In this document: piece by piece, positions 42,683-50,942 of the stretch
Layout: each line of letters opens with the position of its first letter
Position numbering within the stretch: the first letter of the stretch is position 1
NCBI GenBank assembly: GCA_045588655.1
Contig: JAZNEP010000044.1
Coordinates: 9,303-73,302, forward strand
Reading direction: 5' to 3'
Length of the DNA stretch: 64,000 nucleotides
Origin: SVFI01 sp045588655
Lineage (GTDB): Bacteria > Bacillota > Clostridia > Lachnospirales > Lachnospiraceae
Notes under the pieces: model-generated
Told to the model about the DNA's origin: nothing
Seen by the model: only the letters and a program-made list of their open reading frames with translations
Database searches by the model: none
Made by a program: the position numbers and the translations under genes

Positions 42683-43192
42683 ATGAAACGTACAATCATT
42701 GACACAACAAATATGGAATTAAACGAAAAAGTTGTTTCCATTAAGCGTGTTACTAAGGTTGTTAAGGGTGGCCGTAACATGAGATTTACAGCACTTGTTG
42801 TTGTAGGCGATGGCAACGGACATGTAGGTGCTGGCCTTGGAAAAGCGACCGAAATTCCGGAAGCAATCCGTAAAGGTAAAGAAGATGCAATTAAACATTT
42901 AGTTTCAGTTGCACTTGATGATGTAAACAGCGTAACACATGACAACATTGGTAAGTTCGGAAGTGCGTCTGTTCTTCTGAAGAAAGCTCCTGAAGGTACT
43001 GGTATCATCGCTGGCGGTCCTGCTCGTATCGTTTGTGAACTTGCAGGTATCAAGAATATTCGTACAAAATCTTTAGGATCAAACAATAAACAGAACGTAG
43101 TTCTGGCAACGATTGAAGGTCTCAGCCAGCTCAAAACTCCAGAAGAAGTAGCTAAGAACCGCGGCAAATCAGTCAGCGAAATCATGGCTTAA
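42683..43192 (+). CDS. rpsE: 30S ribosomal protein S5
   Basis: This 169-residue S5 has the central GGRNMRFTALVVVGDGNGHVG and GTGIIAGGPARIV segments. It contributes to decoding fidelity; the glycine-rich loop is where spectinomycin-resistance changes arise in other species. Confidence 0.97.
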   Translation: MKRTIIDTTNMELNEKVVSIKRVTKVVKGGRNMRFTALVVVGDGNGHVGAGLGKATEIPEAIRKGKEDAIKHLVSVALDDVNSVTHDNIGKFGSASVLLKKAPEGTGIIAGGPARIVCELAGIKNIRTKSLGSNNKQNVVLATIEGLSQLKTPEEVAKNRGKSVSEIMA

Positions 43193-43205
43193 GGAGGATA
43201 TAAAA

Positions 43206-43394
43206 ATGGCAGCAGAAAAAATGTTAAAAGTAACTTTAGTGAAGTCTACAATCGGTGCGATTCCAAAGCACAAAGCAACTGTAGCAGCACTTGGTTTAAA
43301 GAAATTAAATAAAACAGTTGAATTACCTGACAATGCATGTACAAGAGGTATGGTAAAACAGGTATGTCATCTTGTAAAAGTTGAAGAAGCATAA
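43206..43394 (+). CDS. rpmD: 50S ribosomal protein L30
   Basis: This 62-residue L30 has LKVTLVKSTIGAIPKHKATV and a GLKKLNKTVELPDN segment. It follows AAGGAGG. Confidence 0.96.
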   Translation: MAAEKMLKVTLVKSTIGAIPKHKATVAALGLKKLNKTVELPDNACTRGMVKQVCHLVKVEEA

Positions 43395-43420
43395 GAATAT
43401 TGAGATAAGGAGGTGTCATA

Positions 43421-43861
43421 ATGGAATTATCTAATTTAAGACCTGCAGAAGGTTCTAAACACAGTGATAATTTTAGAAGAGGTCGTGGACACGGTTCAGG
43501 AAATGGTAAGACAGCCGGTAAAGGTCACAAAGGACAGAAGGCTCGTTCCGGTGCACCAAGAATTGGTTTCGAAGGTGGACAGATGCCATTATACAGAAGA
43601 ATTCCTAAGAGAGGATTCAAAAATCGTAACTCAAAAGATATCGTTTCAATTAATGTAGCGGTTCTTGACAGATTCGATGATGGTGCAACAGTTGATGTTG
43701 CTGCATTAGTAGAAGCAGGAGTTATCAAAAATCCACGTGATGGAGTAAAGATCCTCGGAAACGGAGAAATAACCAAAAAGCTCAATGTTAAAGTTGATGC
43801 GTTCAGTGCATCTGCAAAAGAAAAAATTGAAGCAGTTGGTGGAACAGCAGAGGTGATCTAA
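43421..43861 (+). CDS. rplO: 50S ribosomal protein L15
   Basis: This 146-residue L15 has the basic N-terminal region RRGRGHGSGNGKTAGKGHKG and the GFEGGQMPLYRRIPKRGF motif. Its TAA shares its last base with the secY ATG. Confidence 0.97.
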   Translation: MELSNLRPAEGSKHSDNFRRGRGHGSGNGKTAGKGHKGQKARSGAPRIGFEGGQMPLYRRIPKRGFKNRNSKDIVSINVAVLDRFDDGATVDVAALVEAGVIKNPRDGVKILGNGEITKKLNVKVDAFSASAKEKIEAVGGTAEVI

Positions 43862-45180
43862 TGTTAACTACTATTAGGAATGCTTTTAAGATCAAAGATA
43901 TCAGAAATCGATTATTATTTACGCTGGCTATGTTAGTTGTCATCCGTTTTGGATGTCAGCTGCCTGTGCCGGGCGTTAACCGTGACTATTTTACACAGTG
44001 GTTTGCTAGTCAGGCTGGTGAAACATTCAATTTCTTTAATGCATTTACCGGTGGTTCTTTTATGAATATGTCAGTATTTGCATTGAATATTACACCATAT
44101 ATCACATCTTCCATTATTATGCAGCTTTTGACCATCGCGATTCCAAAATTGGAAGAGATGCAGAAAGATGGAGAAGACGGAAGAAAGAAAATTGCAACGA
44201 TTACCCGCTATGTAACGGTTGGTCTTGCCTTGATTGAGTCAACAGCTATGGCGATCGGTTTCGCAAGAAGCGGACTTCTTCAAGGAGACTCCAAGGTGTT
44301 TGAGGGCATCGTAGTGGTAGCAGCTTTGACAGCCGGTTCTGCATTTATTATGTGGATTGGTGAAAGAATTACAGAACATGGTGTTGGAAATGGTATCTCG
44401 ATTGTACTTACAATCAACATTATCTCCAGAGTACCGGAAGATCTTGCAAACTTATATAATCAGTTTGTGAAGAATGCAGAAACAGTTACACTTGCTGTTA
44501 TTTCTGCAATCGTAATTATTATGATTATTATCGGTATGATTGTTCTTGTAATATTGCTGAATGGCGGAGTTCGTAAGATTCCGGTTCAGTATGCAAAGCG
44601 TGTACAGGGACAGAAAGCGATGGGTGGACAGAGTTCACACATTCCGCTTAAAATCAACACCGCAGGTGTTATTCCAATTATCTTTGCATCTTCGTTGATG
44701 CAGTTCCCAACCGTTATCTGCCAGCTGGTAGGTTATCAGGGGACAGGAGTTTGGGGAGAAATACTTAAAGGTCTGAATTCTAATAACTGGTGTAATCCAG
44801 ATATTCCTGTTTATAGTATTGGTTTGGTTGTGTATATATTGTTAGTTGTATTTTTTGCTTACTTCTATACATCCATCACATTCAACCCAATGGAAATTGC
44901 AAATAATATTAAAAGACAGGGTGGTTTTGTTCCGGGTATCAGACCTGGAAAACCGACAACAGATTATTTGACACATATTTTAAATTATGTAATCTTCATC
45001 GGAGCGATCGGCTTAATTATCATTGCAGCATTACCATTCTTCTTCAATGGTGTGTTTGGTGCAGAGGTATCGTTCGGAGGAACAAGTCTGATCATTATCG
45101 TCAGCGTTGTTTTAGAGACGATCAAACAGATCGAGTCACGTATGTTGGTTCGTAATTATAAAGGATTTTTAAATGCGTAA
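43861..45180 (+). CDS. secY: Protein translocase channel subunit SecY
   Basis: This 439-residue protein has ten membrane helices and the SecY motifs GCQLPVPGVNRDYF (plug region) and the cytoplasmic loops with RRGGFVPGIRPG-like residues (KRQGGFVPGIRPGKPT). It is the pore of the general secretion pathway and is needed by the LCP, LRR and membrane proteins in this window. It is coupled to rplO by a one-base overlap. Confidence 0.97.
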   Translation: MLTTIRNAFKIKDIRNRLLFTLAMLVVIRFGCQLPVPGVNRDYFTQWFASQAGETFNFFNAFTGGSFMNMSVFALNITPYITSSIIMQLLTIAIPKLEEMQKDGEDGRKKIATITRYVTVGLALIESTAMAIGFARSGLLQGDSKVFEGIVVVAALTAGSAFIMWIGERITEHGVGNGISIVLTINIISRVPEDLANLYNQFVKNAETVTLAVISAIVIIMIIIGMIVLVILLNGGVRKIPVQYAKRVQGQKAMGGQSSHIPLKINTAGVIPIIFASSLMQFPTVICQLVGYQGTGVWGEILKGLNSNNWCNPDIPVYSIGLVVYILLVVFFAYFYTSITFNPMEIANNIKRQGGFVPGIRPGKPTTDYLTHILNYVIFIGAIGLIIIAALPFFFNGVFGAEVSFGGTSLIIIVSVVLETIKQIESRMLVRNYKGFLNA

Positions 45181-45198
45181 TGCATAGAAAAAGAGTTC

Positions 45199-45226
45199 TG
45201 GGGCAGGCGAAATTTCGCTTGTCCCA
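45199..45226. repeat. Hairpin in the secY-adk gap
   Basis: GGGGCAGGCGAAA and TTTCGCTTGTCCC form a 13-bp inverted repeat with two G-U pairs. No T run follows, so it is more likely an RNA processing or stability element than a terminator. Confidence 0.5.
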
Positions 45227-45265
45227 TGAATTGGTTATATTTACCTATTTATTCGGAGGATGAAA

Positions 45266-45910
45266 ATGAAAATTATTATGTTAGGTGCCCCGGGCGCAGG
45301 AAAAGGAACACAGGCTAAAATGATCGCAGATAAATACAGCGTTCCACACGTATCTACAGGCGACATTTTCAGAGCAAATATTAAAAACGGTACAGAGCTT
45401 GGTATGGAAGCAAAAAAATACATGGACCAGGGACTTTTAGTTCCGGATGAGCTTACGGTAAAGATTCTTCTTGACAGAGTAGCACAGGATGATTGCAAAA
45501 ATGGTTATGTTTTGGATGGTTTCCCAAGAACGATTCCGCAGGCAGAGGTACTGGATAAGGCACTGGCAGAGCTTGGTGAGACAATCGACTACGCAATTAA
45601 TGTAGATGTTCCTGATGAAAATATTATTAACAGAATGTCAGGAAGACGTGCATGTCTTGCTTGTGGAGCTACCTATCATATGGAACATGTTCCGCCAAAG
45701 CAGGAAGGAATATGTGATAGATGTGGAAAAGAGCTTGTGCTTCGTGATGATGACAAGCCGGAAACAGTAAAGAACCGTTTGGAAATCTACCATGAACAGA
45801 CACAGCCACTGATTGATTTCTATACAGAAAAGGGTGTGCTCAAAACAGTAGACGGAACGGTACCTATGAAGGAAGTATTTGATGCTATCGTTGCAATCTT
45901 AGGAGAGTAA
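45266..45910 (+). CDS. adk: Adenylate kinase
   Basis: This 214-residue enzyme interconverts ATP + AMP and 2 ADP. The P-loop is GAPGAGKGT. The LID domain has a structural zinc site (CLACG...CDRCG), usual in Gram-positive Adk. DGFPRT is present. ATG 45266 was chosen rather than 45260, which directly abuts the GGAGG. Confidence 0.97.
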   Translation: MKIIMLGAPGAGKGTQAKMIADKYSVPHVSTGDIFRANIKNGTELGMEAKKYMDQGLLVPDELTVKILLDRVAQDDCKNGYVLDGFPRTIPQAEVLDKALAELGETIDYAINVDVPDENIINRMSGRRACLACGATYHMEHVPPKQEGICDRCGKELVLRDDDKPETVKNRLEIYHEQTQPLIDFYTEKGVLKTVDGTVPMKEVFDAIVAILGE

Positions 45911-45912
45911 AA

Positions 45913-46668
45913 ATGGCAGTAACAGTAAAATCAGCAAGAGAACTTGGACTAATGAGAGATGCAGGCAAAATGCTTGCAGAAGTACACGCGCGTCTCGGAG
46001 AGGCGATTGAGCCAGGAATGTCCACTCTTGATATTGATACATTGGGAGAAAAATTAATCAGAAGCTATGGTTGTATTCCTAATTTTCTGAATTATAACGG
46101 ATATCCGGCTTCCATCTGTGTTTCTGTGAATGATGAGGTGGTACATGGAATTCCACGAGCAGACCGAATTCTGCAAGAGGGTGACATCGTAAGCCTTGAT
46201 GCAGGACTGATATATAAAGGATATCATTCGGATGCGGCAAGAACTTATGCCGTAGGTGAAATCAGCGAAGAGGCAAAACTCTTGATTGAACGAACCAAGC
46301 AGAGTTTCTTTGAAGGGATTAAAATGGCCGTGGCAGGGAATCATCTTTACGATATTTCCAACCGCATTGACGCATATATCAGTCAGTTCGGTTATGGGAT
46401 TGTAACAGATCTCGTTGGACACGGTATCGGAACAAAGCTTCATGAAGATCCACAGATTCCCAACTTTGCACAAAGAAGACGTGGTGTTAAGCTTTGCGCT
46501 GGTATGACGCTGGCGATAGAACCGATGATTAATCTTGGCAGAAGCGATGTGGAATGGTTGGATGATGACTGGACGGTTGTCACAGAAGACGGAAGTTATT
46601 CCGCACATTATGAAAATACAATTGCAATTACAGCGGACGGAGAACCGGAAATACTCACTCTGTTATAA
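45913..46668 (+). CDS. map: Methionine aminopeptidase, type I
   Basis: This 251-residue enzyme removes the initiator methionine. Metal ligands are visible in LDAGLIYKGYHSDAARTYAVG (two Asp), GHGIGTKLHEDP (His), IEPMINLG (Glu) and YENTIAI (Glu). It starts 2 nt after the adk stop. The adk-map-infA order is classical for Firmicutes. Confidence 0.96.
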   Translation: MAVTVKSARELGLMRDAGKMLAEVHARLGEAIEPGMSTLDIDTLGEKLIRSYGCIPNFLNYNGYPASICVSVNDEVVHGIPRADRILQEGDIVSLDAGLIYKGYHSDAARTYAVGEISEEAKLLIERTKQSFFEGIKMAVAGNHLYDISNRIDAYISQFGYGIVTDLVGHGIGTKLHEDPQIPNFAQRRRGVKLCAGMTLAIEPMINLGRSDVEWLDDDWTVVTEDGSYSAHYENTIAITADGEPEILTLL

Positions 46669-46693
46669 TAGTAAGGTAGAGAAGGGATTTAAA

Positions 46694-46969
46694 ATGATTG
46701 GAATGTTGGCGACGGCAAAAGCCGGACATGATAAAAACCGGATATACATTATTATAGAAGAAACAGAAGATTCCGTATGGTTGGCAGATGGTCGATATAA
46801 AACATTGATTCGGCCGAAAGTCAAAAACAAAAAACACATTCAGATTTGGAAGAAAGAAACTCCGGAGCTTGCAGCAATTAAAAAGAAGCTGGTTGCAAAA
46901 GAGACGGTCAGAGATGAAGAAATAAAAAGAGCGATTAAACTTGTAGTTGACAGAGAATTGGAGGAGTAA
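46694..46969 (+). CDS. KOW-domain RNA-binding protein (L14e-like)
   Basis: This 91-residue protein has an N-terminal KOW-like barrel (IGMLATAKAGHDKNRIYIII...WLADGRYKTL) and a basic C-terminal helix. Genes of this type sit between map and infA in many Clostridia and resemble eukaryotic/archaeal L14e. A ribosome-associated role is inferred from context. ATG 46694 is downstream of AGAAGGG; longer readings run into map. Confidence 0.75.
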   Translation: MIGMLATAKAGHDKNRIYIIIEETEDSVWLADGRYKTLIRPKVKNKKHIQIWKKETPELAAIKKKLVAKETVRDEEIKRAIKLVVDRELEE

Positions 46970-46970
46970 G

Positions 46971-47189
46971 ATGTCAAAAGCAGATGTAATTGAAATCGAG
47001 GGAACCGTAGTTGAAAAATTACCAAATACAATGTTTCAGGTTGAGCTTGAAAACGGACATAAGGTTTTAGCTCACATCAGCGGAAAGCTGAGACAAAATT
47101 TCATCAGAATCTTACCTGGTGATAAAGTTACTTTAGAATTATCCCCATATGATTTATCCAAAGGAAGAATCATTTGGAGAGATAAATAA
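46971..47189 (+). CDS. infA: Translation initiation factor IF-1
   Basis: This is IF-1 at the standard length of 72 residues (MSKADVIEIEGTVVEKLPN, AHISGKLRQNFIRILPGDKV). It is a single OB fold that occupies the 30S A site. It begins 1 nt after the KOW gene stop, with GGAGG inside that gene's end. Confidence 0.97.
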   Translation: MSKADVIEIEGTVVEKLPNTMFQVELENGHKVLAHISGKLRQNFIRILPGDKVTLELSPYDLSKGRIIWRDK

Positions 47190-47204
47190 AATCATGAAAT
47201 AGTA

Positions 47205-47233
47205 TTGCAAACGCAGGTTTGCTATGCTATAAT
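47205..47233 (+). promoter_or_regulatory. Internal promoter before rpmJ
   Basis: TTGCAA and TATAAT are separated by exactly 17 bp, with a TGC extended -10. It lies just after infA and should give extra transcription of rpmJ and the alpha-operon genes. Confidence 0.8.
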
Positions 47234-47266
47234 GTAAAACGGTCTTTTTTGAAAGGAGGGTTTAAC

Positions 47267-47380
47267 GTGAAAGTTAGATCATCAGTAAAACCAATTTGCG
47301 AAAAATGCAAAATCATCAAAAGAAAGGGTAAAATCAGAGTAATCTGTGAGAACCCAAAACACAAACAGGTACAGGGTTAA
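47267..47380 (+). CDS. rpmJ: 50S ribosomal protein L36
   Basis: This 37-residue L36 has a GTG start after GAAAGGAGGG. The zinc ribbon is complete (CEKC, then C and H in VICENPKHKQ). It is the zinc form, the normal partner of the zinc-type S14 seen upstream. Confidence 0.96.
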   Translation: MKVRSSVKPICEKCKIIKRKGKIRVICENPKHKQVQG

Positions 47381-47638
47381 TTTAAATTAACAGACCAAAA
47401 GAAATCTTGTATCACGATTTAAGCGGCTGACAGCAGTCTTTCCGTCAAAAGACGTGCTGATTAAGATAATTTTACGTAGTGAGCCTACGGGAAATTACTT
47501 ATTGATACCGAGAATTTAGAAGCTTAGTATCGGAAAGACCGGATGATGTCCGGTTGGGCATTTTTGTGTTTATGCCCCAATCAATTAGTAACAATTTAAT
47601 TACGGTACAGATGTACCCGGAAATCGGAGGAAAAGAAA
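47381..47638 (+). promoter_or_regulatory. Structured leader before rpsM (alpha operon)
   Basis: The 258-nt gap holds no ORF but several inverted repeats: GTAG...CTAC near 47477-47489, GATACCGAG with TAGTATC near 47505-47530, ACCGGAT-GAT-GTCCGGT near 47540-47556, and GGGCAT with ATGCCC near 47558-47578. The last two together look like an attenuator. In enteric bacteria S4 represses the alpha operon; the same role here is an inference. Confidence 0.5.
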
Positions 47639-48007
47639 ATGGCTCGTATTGCAGGTGTTGACTTACCTAGAGACAAACGTGTTGAAATCGGTTTGACTTA
47701 TATCTACGGAATCGGTAGAACAAGTGCAACTCGTATTTTAGCAGACGCAAAAGTAAACCCAGATACTCGTTGTAGAGACTTGACAGACGAAGAAGTTAAG
47801 AGAATCAGTGAAGTAATCGACGAAACTCAGGTTGTAGAAGGTGATTTGAGAAGAGAAATCGCTCTTAACATCAAGCGTTTACAGGAAATCGGATGCTATC
47901 GTGGTATTCGTCATCGTAAAGGACTTCCTGTTCGTGGTCAGAAGACAAAGACAAACGCTAGAACTCGTAAGGGTCCAAAGAGAACAGTAGCAAATAAGAA
48001 GAAATAA
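47639..48007 (+). CDS. rpsM: 30S ribosomal protein S13
   Basis: This 122-residue S13 (MARIAGVDLPRDKRVEIGLTYIYGIG) has a basic GQKTKTNARTRKGPKRT tail that reaches the P-site tRNA. CGGAGG precedes the ATG. Confidence 0.97.
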   Translation: MARIAGVDLPRDKRVEIGLTYIYGIGRTSATRILADAKVNPDTRCRDLTDEEVKRISEVIDETQVVEGDLRREIALNIKRLQEIGCYRGIRHRKGLPVRGQKTKTNARTRKGPKRTVANKKK

Positions 48008-48049
48008 TCCATAAGGATTTAGTTTAAGAGAAAGTAGGTTAGTTTAATT

Positions 48050-48445
48050 ATGCCTAAACAGGTTGCAAAAAAAGTAACAAAGAAGCGTGTAAAGAAAAAC
48101 GTTGAACGCGGACAGGCACATATCCAGTCTTCATTTAACAATACAATTGTTACATTGACAGATACAGAAGGAAACGCTCTTAGCTGGGCAAGTGCAGGTG
48201 GTCTTGGATTTAGAGGTTCAAAGAAATCTACTCCTTATGCAGCTCAGATGGCAGCAGAGACTGCTACAAAAGCAGCATTAGTACATGGTTTGAAATCAGT
48301 TGACGTTATGGTAAAAGGACCGGGTTCAGGTCGTGAAGCAGCGATTCGTGCTCTTCAGGCTTGTGGTCTTGAAGTAACAAGTATCCGTGACGTAACTCCA
48401 GTACCACACAACGGATGCCGTCCACCAAAACGTCGTCGTGTGTAG
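48050..48445 (+). CDS. rpsK: 30S ribosomal protein S11
   Basis: This 131-residue S11 has GQAHIQSSFNNTIVTLTD and ends with PVPHNGCRPPKRRRV. It is a platform protein of the 30S. The ribosome binding site (AAGTAGG) is weaker than that of its neighbours. Confidence 0.97.
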   Translation: MPKQVAKKVTKKRVKKNVERGQAHIQSSFNNTIVTLTDTEGNALSWASAGGLGFRGSKKSTPYAAQMAAETATKAALVHGLKSVDVMVKGPGSGREAAIRALQACGLEVTSIRDVTPVPHNGCRPPKRRRV

Positions 48446-48553
48446 TCTTGTATGTACTAGGACTAGATTCGGATTTTAATTATAGTAATTGTAAATGGAT
48501 ATGTTGGAAGAAAGTGCTGTGTGCACTGTAAACAATATTAGGAGGAAAAACAA

Positions 48554-49147
48554 ATGGCAGTAAACAGAGTTCCTGTGTTAAAAAGATGTAGATCACTTGG
48601 TCTTGAGCCAAGCTACCTTGGATACGATAAAAAATCTAACCGTCAGTTAGTTAGAGCAAATAAGAAGATTAGTGAGTATGGTCTTCAGCTTCGTGAAAAA
48701 CAGAAAGCAAAATTCATCTATGGTATGCTTGAAAAACCTTTCCGTACCTATTACGAAAAGGCTGATATGATGAAAGGTCAGACCGGTGAAAACTTAATGA
48801 TTCTTCTTGAAAGAAGATTAGATAACGTAATCTTCCGCCTTGGTTTTGCAAGAACAAGAAGAGAAGCAAGACAGGTTGTTGGACACAAACACGTATTAGT
48901 AAACGGTAAATGTGTAAACATTCCTTCTTACCTCATCAAAGCTGGTGATGTGATTGAAATCAGAGAAAAATCTAAGAGCTTACAGAGATACAAAGATATC
49001 GTGGAAGTAACAGGAGCAAGATTAGTTCCGGAATGGCTTGATCAGGATATCGAAGGATTAAAAGGAACTGTGAAATCACTTCCTGCAAGAGAAATGATTG
49101 ATGTACCTGTTGACGAAATGCTTATCGTCGAATTATATTCTAAATAA
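48554..49147 (+). CDS. rpsD: 30S ribosomal protein S4
   Basis: This 197-residue S4 has the S4 RNA-binding domain (ERRLDNVIFRLGFARTRREARQVVGHKHVLVNGKCV). The N-terminal zinc cysteines of C+ forms are absent, a mixed state with the zinc forms of S14 and L36. A 108-nt gap separates it from rpsK. S4 is an rRNA assembly protein and often an autoregulator. Confidence 0.97.
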   Translation: MAVNRVPVLKRCRSLGLEPSYLGYDKKSNRQLVRANKKISEYGLQLREKQKAKFIYGMLEKPFRTYYEKADMMKGQTGENLMILLERRLDNVIFRLGFARTRREARQVVGHKHVLVNGKCVNIPSYLIKAGDVIEIREKSKSLQRYKDIVEVTGARLVPEWLDQDIEGLKGTVKSLPAREMIDVPVDEMLIVELYSK

Positions 49148-49203
49148 TTAATGTAAGAAATAATTCACATAGATAAGAGTTTATTGTAAGGAGGGTATTT
49201 ACA

Positions 49204-50163
49204 GTGTTCGATTTTGAGAGACCTAACATTGAGGTTGCAGAAATCTCAGAAGATAAAAAGTATGGCAGATTCGTAGTAGAACCGTTAGAGCGTGGCTATG
49301 GTATTACATTAGGTAACTCCTTAAGAAGAATAATGCTTTCTTCACTTCCGGGAGCTGCAGTAAGCCAGGTTAAGATTGAAGGAGTTCTGCACGAGTTCAG
49401 TTCCATTCCTGGAGTAAAAGAAGATGTAACTGAAATCATTATGAACTTAAAGAGTCTTGCAATCAAGAATAGTAGCTCAACGAACGAGCCAAAGACAGCT
49501 TACATTGAGTTCGAGGGTGAAGGTGTTGTGAGAGCATCTGATATTCAGTGTGATTCAGATATCGAAATTATCAACTCTGACCAGGTTATCGCTACACTTA
49601 GTGGTGGTAAAGAGAGCAAATTGTATATGGAACTGACCATTACAAAAGGCAGAGGATATGTGAGTGCTGAAAAGAATAAGACAGAAGATCTGCCAATCGG
49701 AGTAATTTCTGTAGATTCTATCTATACACCGGTAGAGAGAGTTAATATGACTGTCGAAAATACCCGTGTCGGTCAGGTAACAGATTTTGATAAACTTACA
49801 TTAGATGTTTATACCAATGGCACGTTGGTTCCGGACGAGGCAGTGAGCCTTGCAGCAAAAGTTCTCAGTGAGCATTTGAGTCTGTTTATTGATCTTTCAG
49901 AAAGCGCTAAGAGTGCTGAAGTTATGATTGAAAAAGAAGATGACGAAAAAGAAAAAGTTCTTGAGATGAGTATCGATGAACTTGAATTATCTGTTCGTTC
50001 ATACAACTGCTTAAAGAGAGCTGGTATCAATACGGTAGAAGAGTTAACAAACAAGACTTCGGATGATATGATGAAGGTTCGTAATTTAGGACGTAAATCA
50101 CTTGAAGAAGTGTTGGCGAAATTAAAAGAGCTTGGTTTAGAGCTGAATTCCAGCGAAGAATAA
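49204..50163 (+). CDS. rpoA: RNA polymerase alpha subunit
   Basis: This is a 319-residue alpha subunit. The N-terminal assembly domain (about 1-230: RYGRFVVEPLERGYGITLGNSLRR-like region, GVKEDV) and the C-terminal domain (about 250-312: LELSVRSYNCLKRAGINTVEEL, RNLGRKSLEEV) are linked by a DDEKEK-rich hinge. The start is GTG 49204, after AAGGAGG. Confidence 0.97.
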   Translation: MFDFERPNIEVAEISEDKKYGRFVVEPLERGYGITLGNSLRRIMLSSLPGAAVSQVKIEGVLHEFSSIPGVKEDVTEIIMNLKSLAIKNSSSTNEPKTAYIEFEGEGVVRASDIQCDSDIEIINSDQVIATLSGGKESKLYMELTITKGRGYVSAEKNKTEDLPIGVISVDSIYTPVERVNMTVENTRVGQVTDFDKLTLDVYTNGTLVPDEAVSLAAKVLSEHLSLFIDLSESAKSAEVMIEKEDDEKEKVLEMSIDELELSVRSYNCLKRAGINTVEELTNKTSDDMMKVRNLGRKSLEEVLAKLKELGLELNSSEE

Positions 50164-50303
50164 AGCATGACAAGATCTATGAATAGACATGCAAAGTAAG
50201 TCCAAAGAGCATTTGCGTGCCTGCTCTAAATGGAAACAGAAAACGGTTCGGTATATAAGACCAAAGAGCAATGCTGGACTGACCATGAATGGAGGACAAT
50301 AAA
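50164..50303 (+). promoter_or_regulatory. Structured spacer before rplQ
   Basis: AGTCC (50199-50203) and AGCATT (50208-50213) pair with AATGCT (50270-50275) and GGACT (50276-50280), leaving a 4-nt bulge. CCAAAGAGCA occurs twice (50202 and 50261). It may be a regulatory or processing element for rplQ. Confidence 0.45.
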
Positions 50304-50840
50304 ATGGCAAAATACAGAAAACTTGGCAGAACATCTGACCAGAGAAAAGCATTACTTAGAAATCAGGTAACTAATCTTTTATATCATGGAAAGATTGTTA
50401 CAACAGAAGCAAAAGCGAAAGAAGTTAAGAAAATCGCTGAGAAGCTTATCACATTAGCTGTAAAAGAGAAAGACAACTATGAAGAAGTAACAGTTACTGC
50501 TAAAGTTGCCCGCAAAGACAAAGACGGCAAGAGAGTAAAAGAAGTCGTTGATGGAAAGAAAGTTACAGTATATACAGAAGTTGAAAAGACAATCAAGAAA
50601 GATATGCCTAGCAGACTTCACGCAAGACGTCAGATGCTTCAGGTATTATATCCAATCAAGGAAGTACCGGCAGAGAAAGCTGGAAGAAAGAGAAATACAA
50701 AAGATGTAGACATGGTAGCTAAGATGTTTGACGAAATCGCTCCAAAATATGTGGATCGTAAGGGTGGTTACACTCGTATCGTAAAGATCGGTCAGCGTAA
50801 AGGTGACGGTGCTATGGAAGTATTACTCGAGTTAGTATAA
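50304..50840 (+). CDS. rplQ: 50S ribosomal protein L17 with central insertion
   Basis: This 178-residue protein has normal L17 ends (MAKYRKLGRTSDQRKALLRNQVTNL; GGYTRIVKIGQRKGDGAMEVLLELV). Between them is a charged insertion of ~50 residues (about 65-115: ARKDKDGKRVKEVVDGKKV and following) compared with the 115-130-residue forms of other bacteria. Similar long L17 proteins occur in Lachnospiraceae. ATG 50304 follows GGAGG. A strong terminator follows. Confidence 0.95.
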   Translation: MAKYRKLGRTSDQRKALLRNQVTNLLYHGKIVTTEAKAKEVKKIAEKLITLAVKEKDNYEEVTVTAKVARKDKDGKRVKEVVDGKKVTVYTEVEKTIKKDMPSRLHARRQMLQVLYPIKEVPAEKAGRKRNTKDVDMVAKMFDEIAPKYVDRKGGYTRIVKIGQRKGDGAMEVLLELV

Positions 50841-50854
50841 GAGTCAGTTTAATG

Positions 50855-50888
50855 AAAAGGAACATCCAATCCGGATGTTCCTTTTTTG
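50855..50888 (+). terminator. Terminator of the ribosomal/alpha operon
   Basis: A 13-bp stem (AAAAGGAACATCC / GGATGTTCCTTTT) has a 5-nt loop and a T run. Confidence 0.92.
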
Positions 50889-50942
50889 TGCGTTATTTTT
50901 ATATACTATCTGATAGAAATTTTTTTGCGATTTGCCATATGG

